From positions 1 to 20,155 of the IMG/VR virus record IMGVR_UViG_3300042502_000678: DNA of 20,155 bases. One strand, written 5' to 3'. The stretch's first letter is position 1. Each line of letters begins with the position of its first letter. The translations under genes were made by a program, and so were the position numbers. Shown here in pieces: positions 20,061 through 20,155 of the stretch. The notes under the pieces are model-generated. The model saw only the letters and a program-made list of their open reading frames with translations. It was not told where the DNA came from and did not search any database. The DNA is from a virus.

Positions 20061-20155
20061 TAGATACTCACCTTCTTGATTCTGATGTTATCACGGGGGT
20101 CGGGGAGAACAAACTCACGCAGTATGACTAAGACGGCACTTTTCGTTTGACCTTG
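20060..20155 (-). CDS. C-terminal fragment of an upstream gene
   Basis: The minus-strand frame is open from the window edge to TAA 20062-20060, giving 31 residues: QGQTKSAVLVILREFVLPDPRDNIRIKKVSI split by the window edge. The stop overlaps the ATG of the homing endonuclease (TAATG), so both are coupled. By position, just upstream of the endonuclease and tape measure, it may belong to a tail gene such as a tail assembly chaperone; the fragment is too short to tell. Confidence 0.45.
   Translation of the reverse strand, partial: QGQTKSAVLVILREFVLPDPRDNIRIKKVSI

Noticed and set aside
1-20155. tRNA genes, CRISPR arrays, insertion sequences, integrase and attachment sites
   Set aside because: No cloverleaf-like conserved arms, no regular repeat-spacer series, no transposase or integrase motifs were seen on either strand.

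Overview
This window is a stretch of a tailed double-stranded DNA bacteriophage genome (Caudoviricetes). The evidence is a tape measure gene next to tail-tip, tail and decoration-type genes on the minus strand, a dense plus-strand run of very short overlapping genes (many ATGA or TAATG junctions), and two GIY-YIG homing endonuclease genes. No sheath, tube or baseplate-wedge genes are visible, and a long tape measure plus a large tip/hub protein fits a siphovirus-like tail. The host cannot be named from the sequence. No integrase, repressor, tRNA, CRISPR array or insertion sequence was found.

Plus strand, 1-7443: an accessory and metabolic cluster. It opens with a partial small membrane protein carrying a QPREY repeat. 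Next come a RecB/Cas4-like PD-(D/E)XK nuclease, a GNAT acyltransferase and a beta-class DNA methyltransferase, translationally coupled in that order. A short unknown gene, an FmdB-type zinc ribbon and a HAD-type 5'-nucleotidase-like protein follow. Then come about twelve small proteins, several with membrane segments or signal peptides. Two internal breaks at about 4490 and 5420 each hold an intrinsic terminator followed immediately by a highly conserved promoter-like element.

Junction, 7442-7563: a 19-bp perfect hairpin flanked by A and T runs forms a bidirectional terminator between the two convergent blocks.

Minus strand, 20155-7564 (in transcription order): the end of an unidentified gene, an intact GIY-YIG endonuclease, the tape measure protein (GTG start), a virion-type protein, a terminator plus the third copy of the promoter-like element, a GIY-YIG endonuclease broken by a frameshift in a CT repeat, another terminator, a small virion-type protein, a LamG-lectin/tail-domain fusion with LxLTQ-type repeats, a small tail protein, a 1056-residue tail tip/hub protein, a cysteine-rich zinc-binding protein, and a small SPFH/Band-7 membrane protein.

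The most distinctive observation is the three-copy terminator-promoter cassette: TTGAC(T/A), a 16-nt spacer containing the invariant CTAGTTTTCTT, then CATACT. In two of the three copies the ATG lies only 7 nt after the -10-like box with no Shine-Dalgarno sequence, which predicts leaderless mRNAs. The whole window is essentially coding; no gene-free stretch exceeds about 120 bases.
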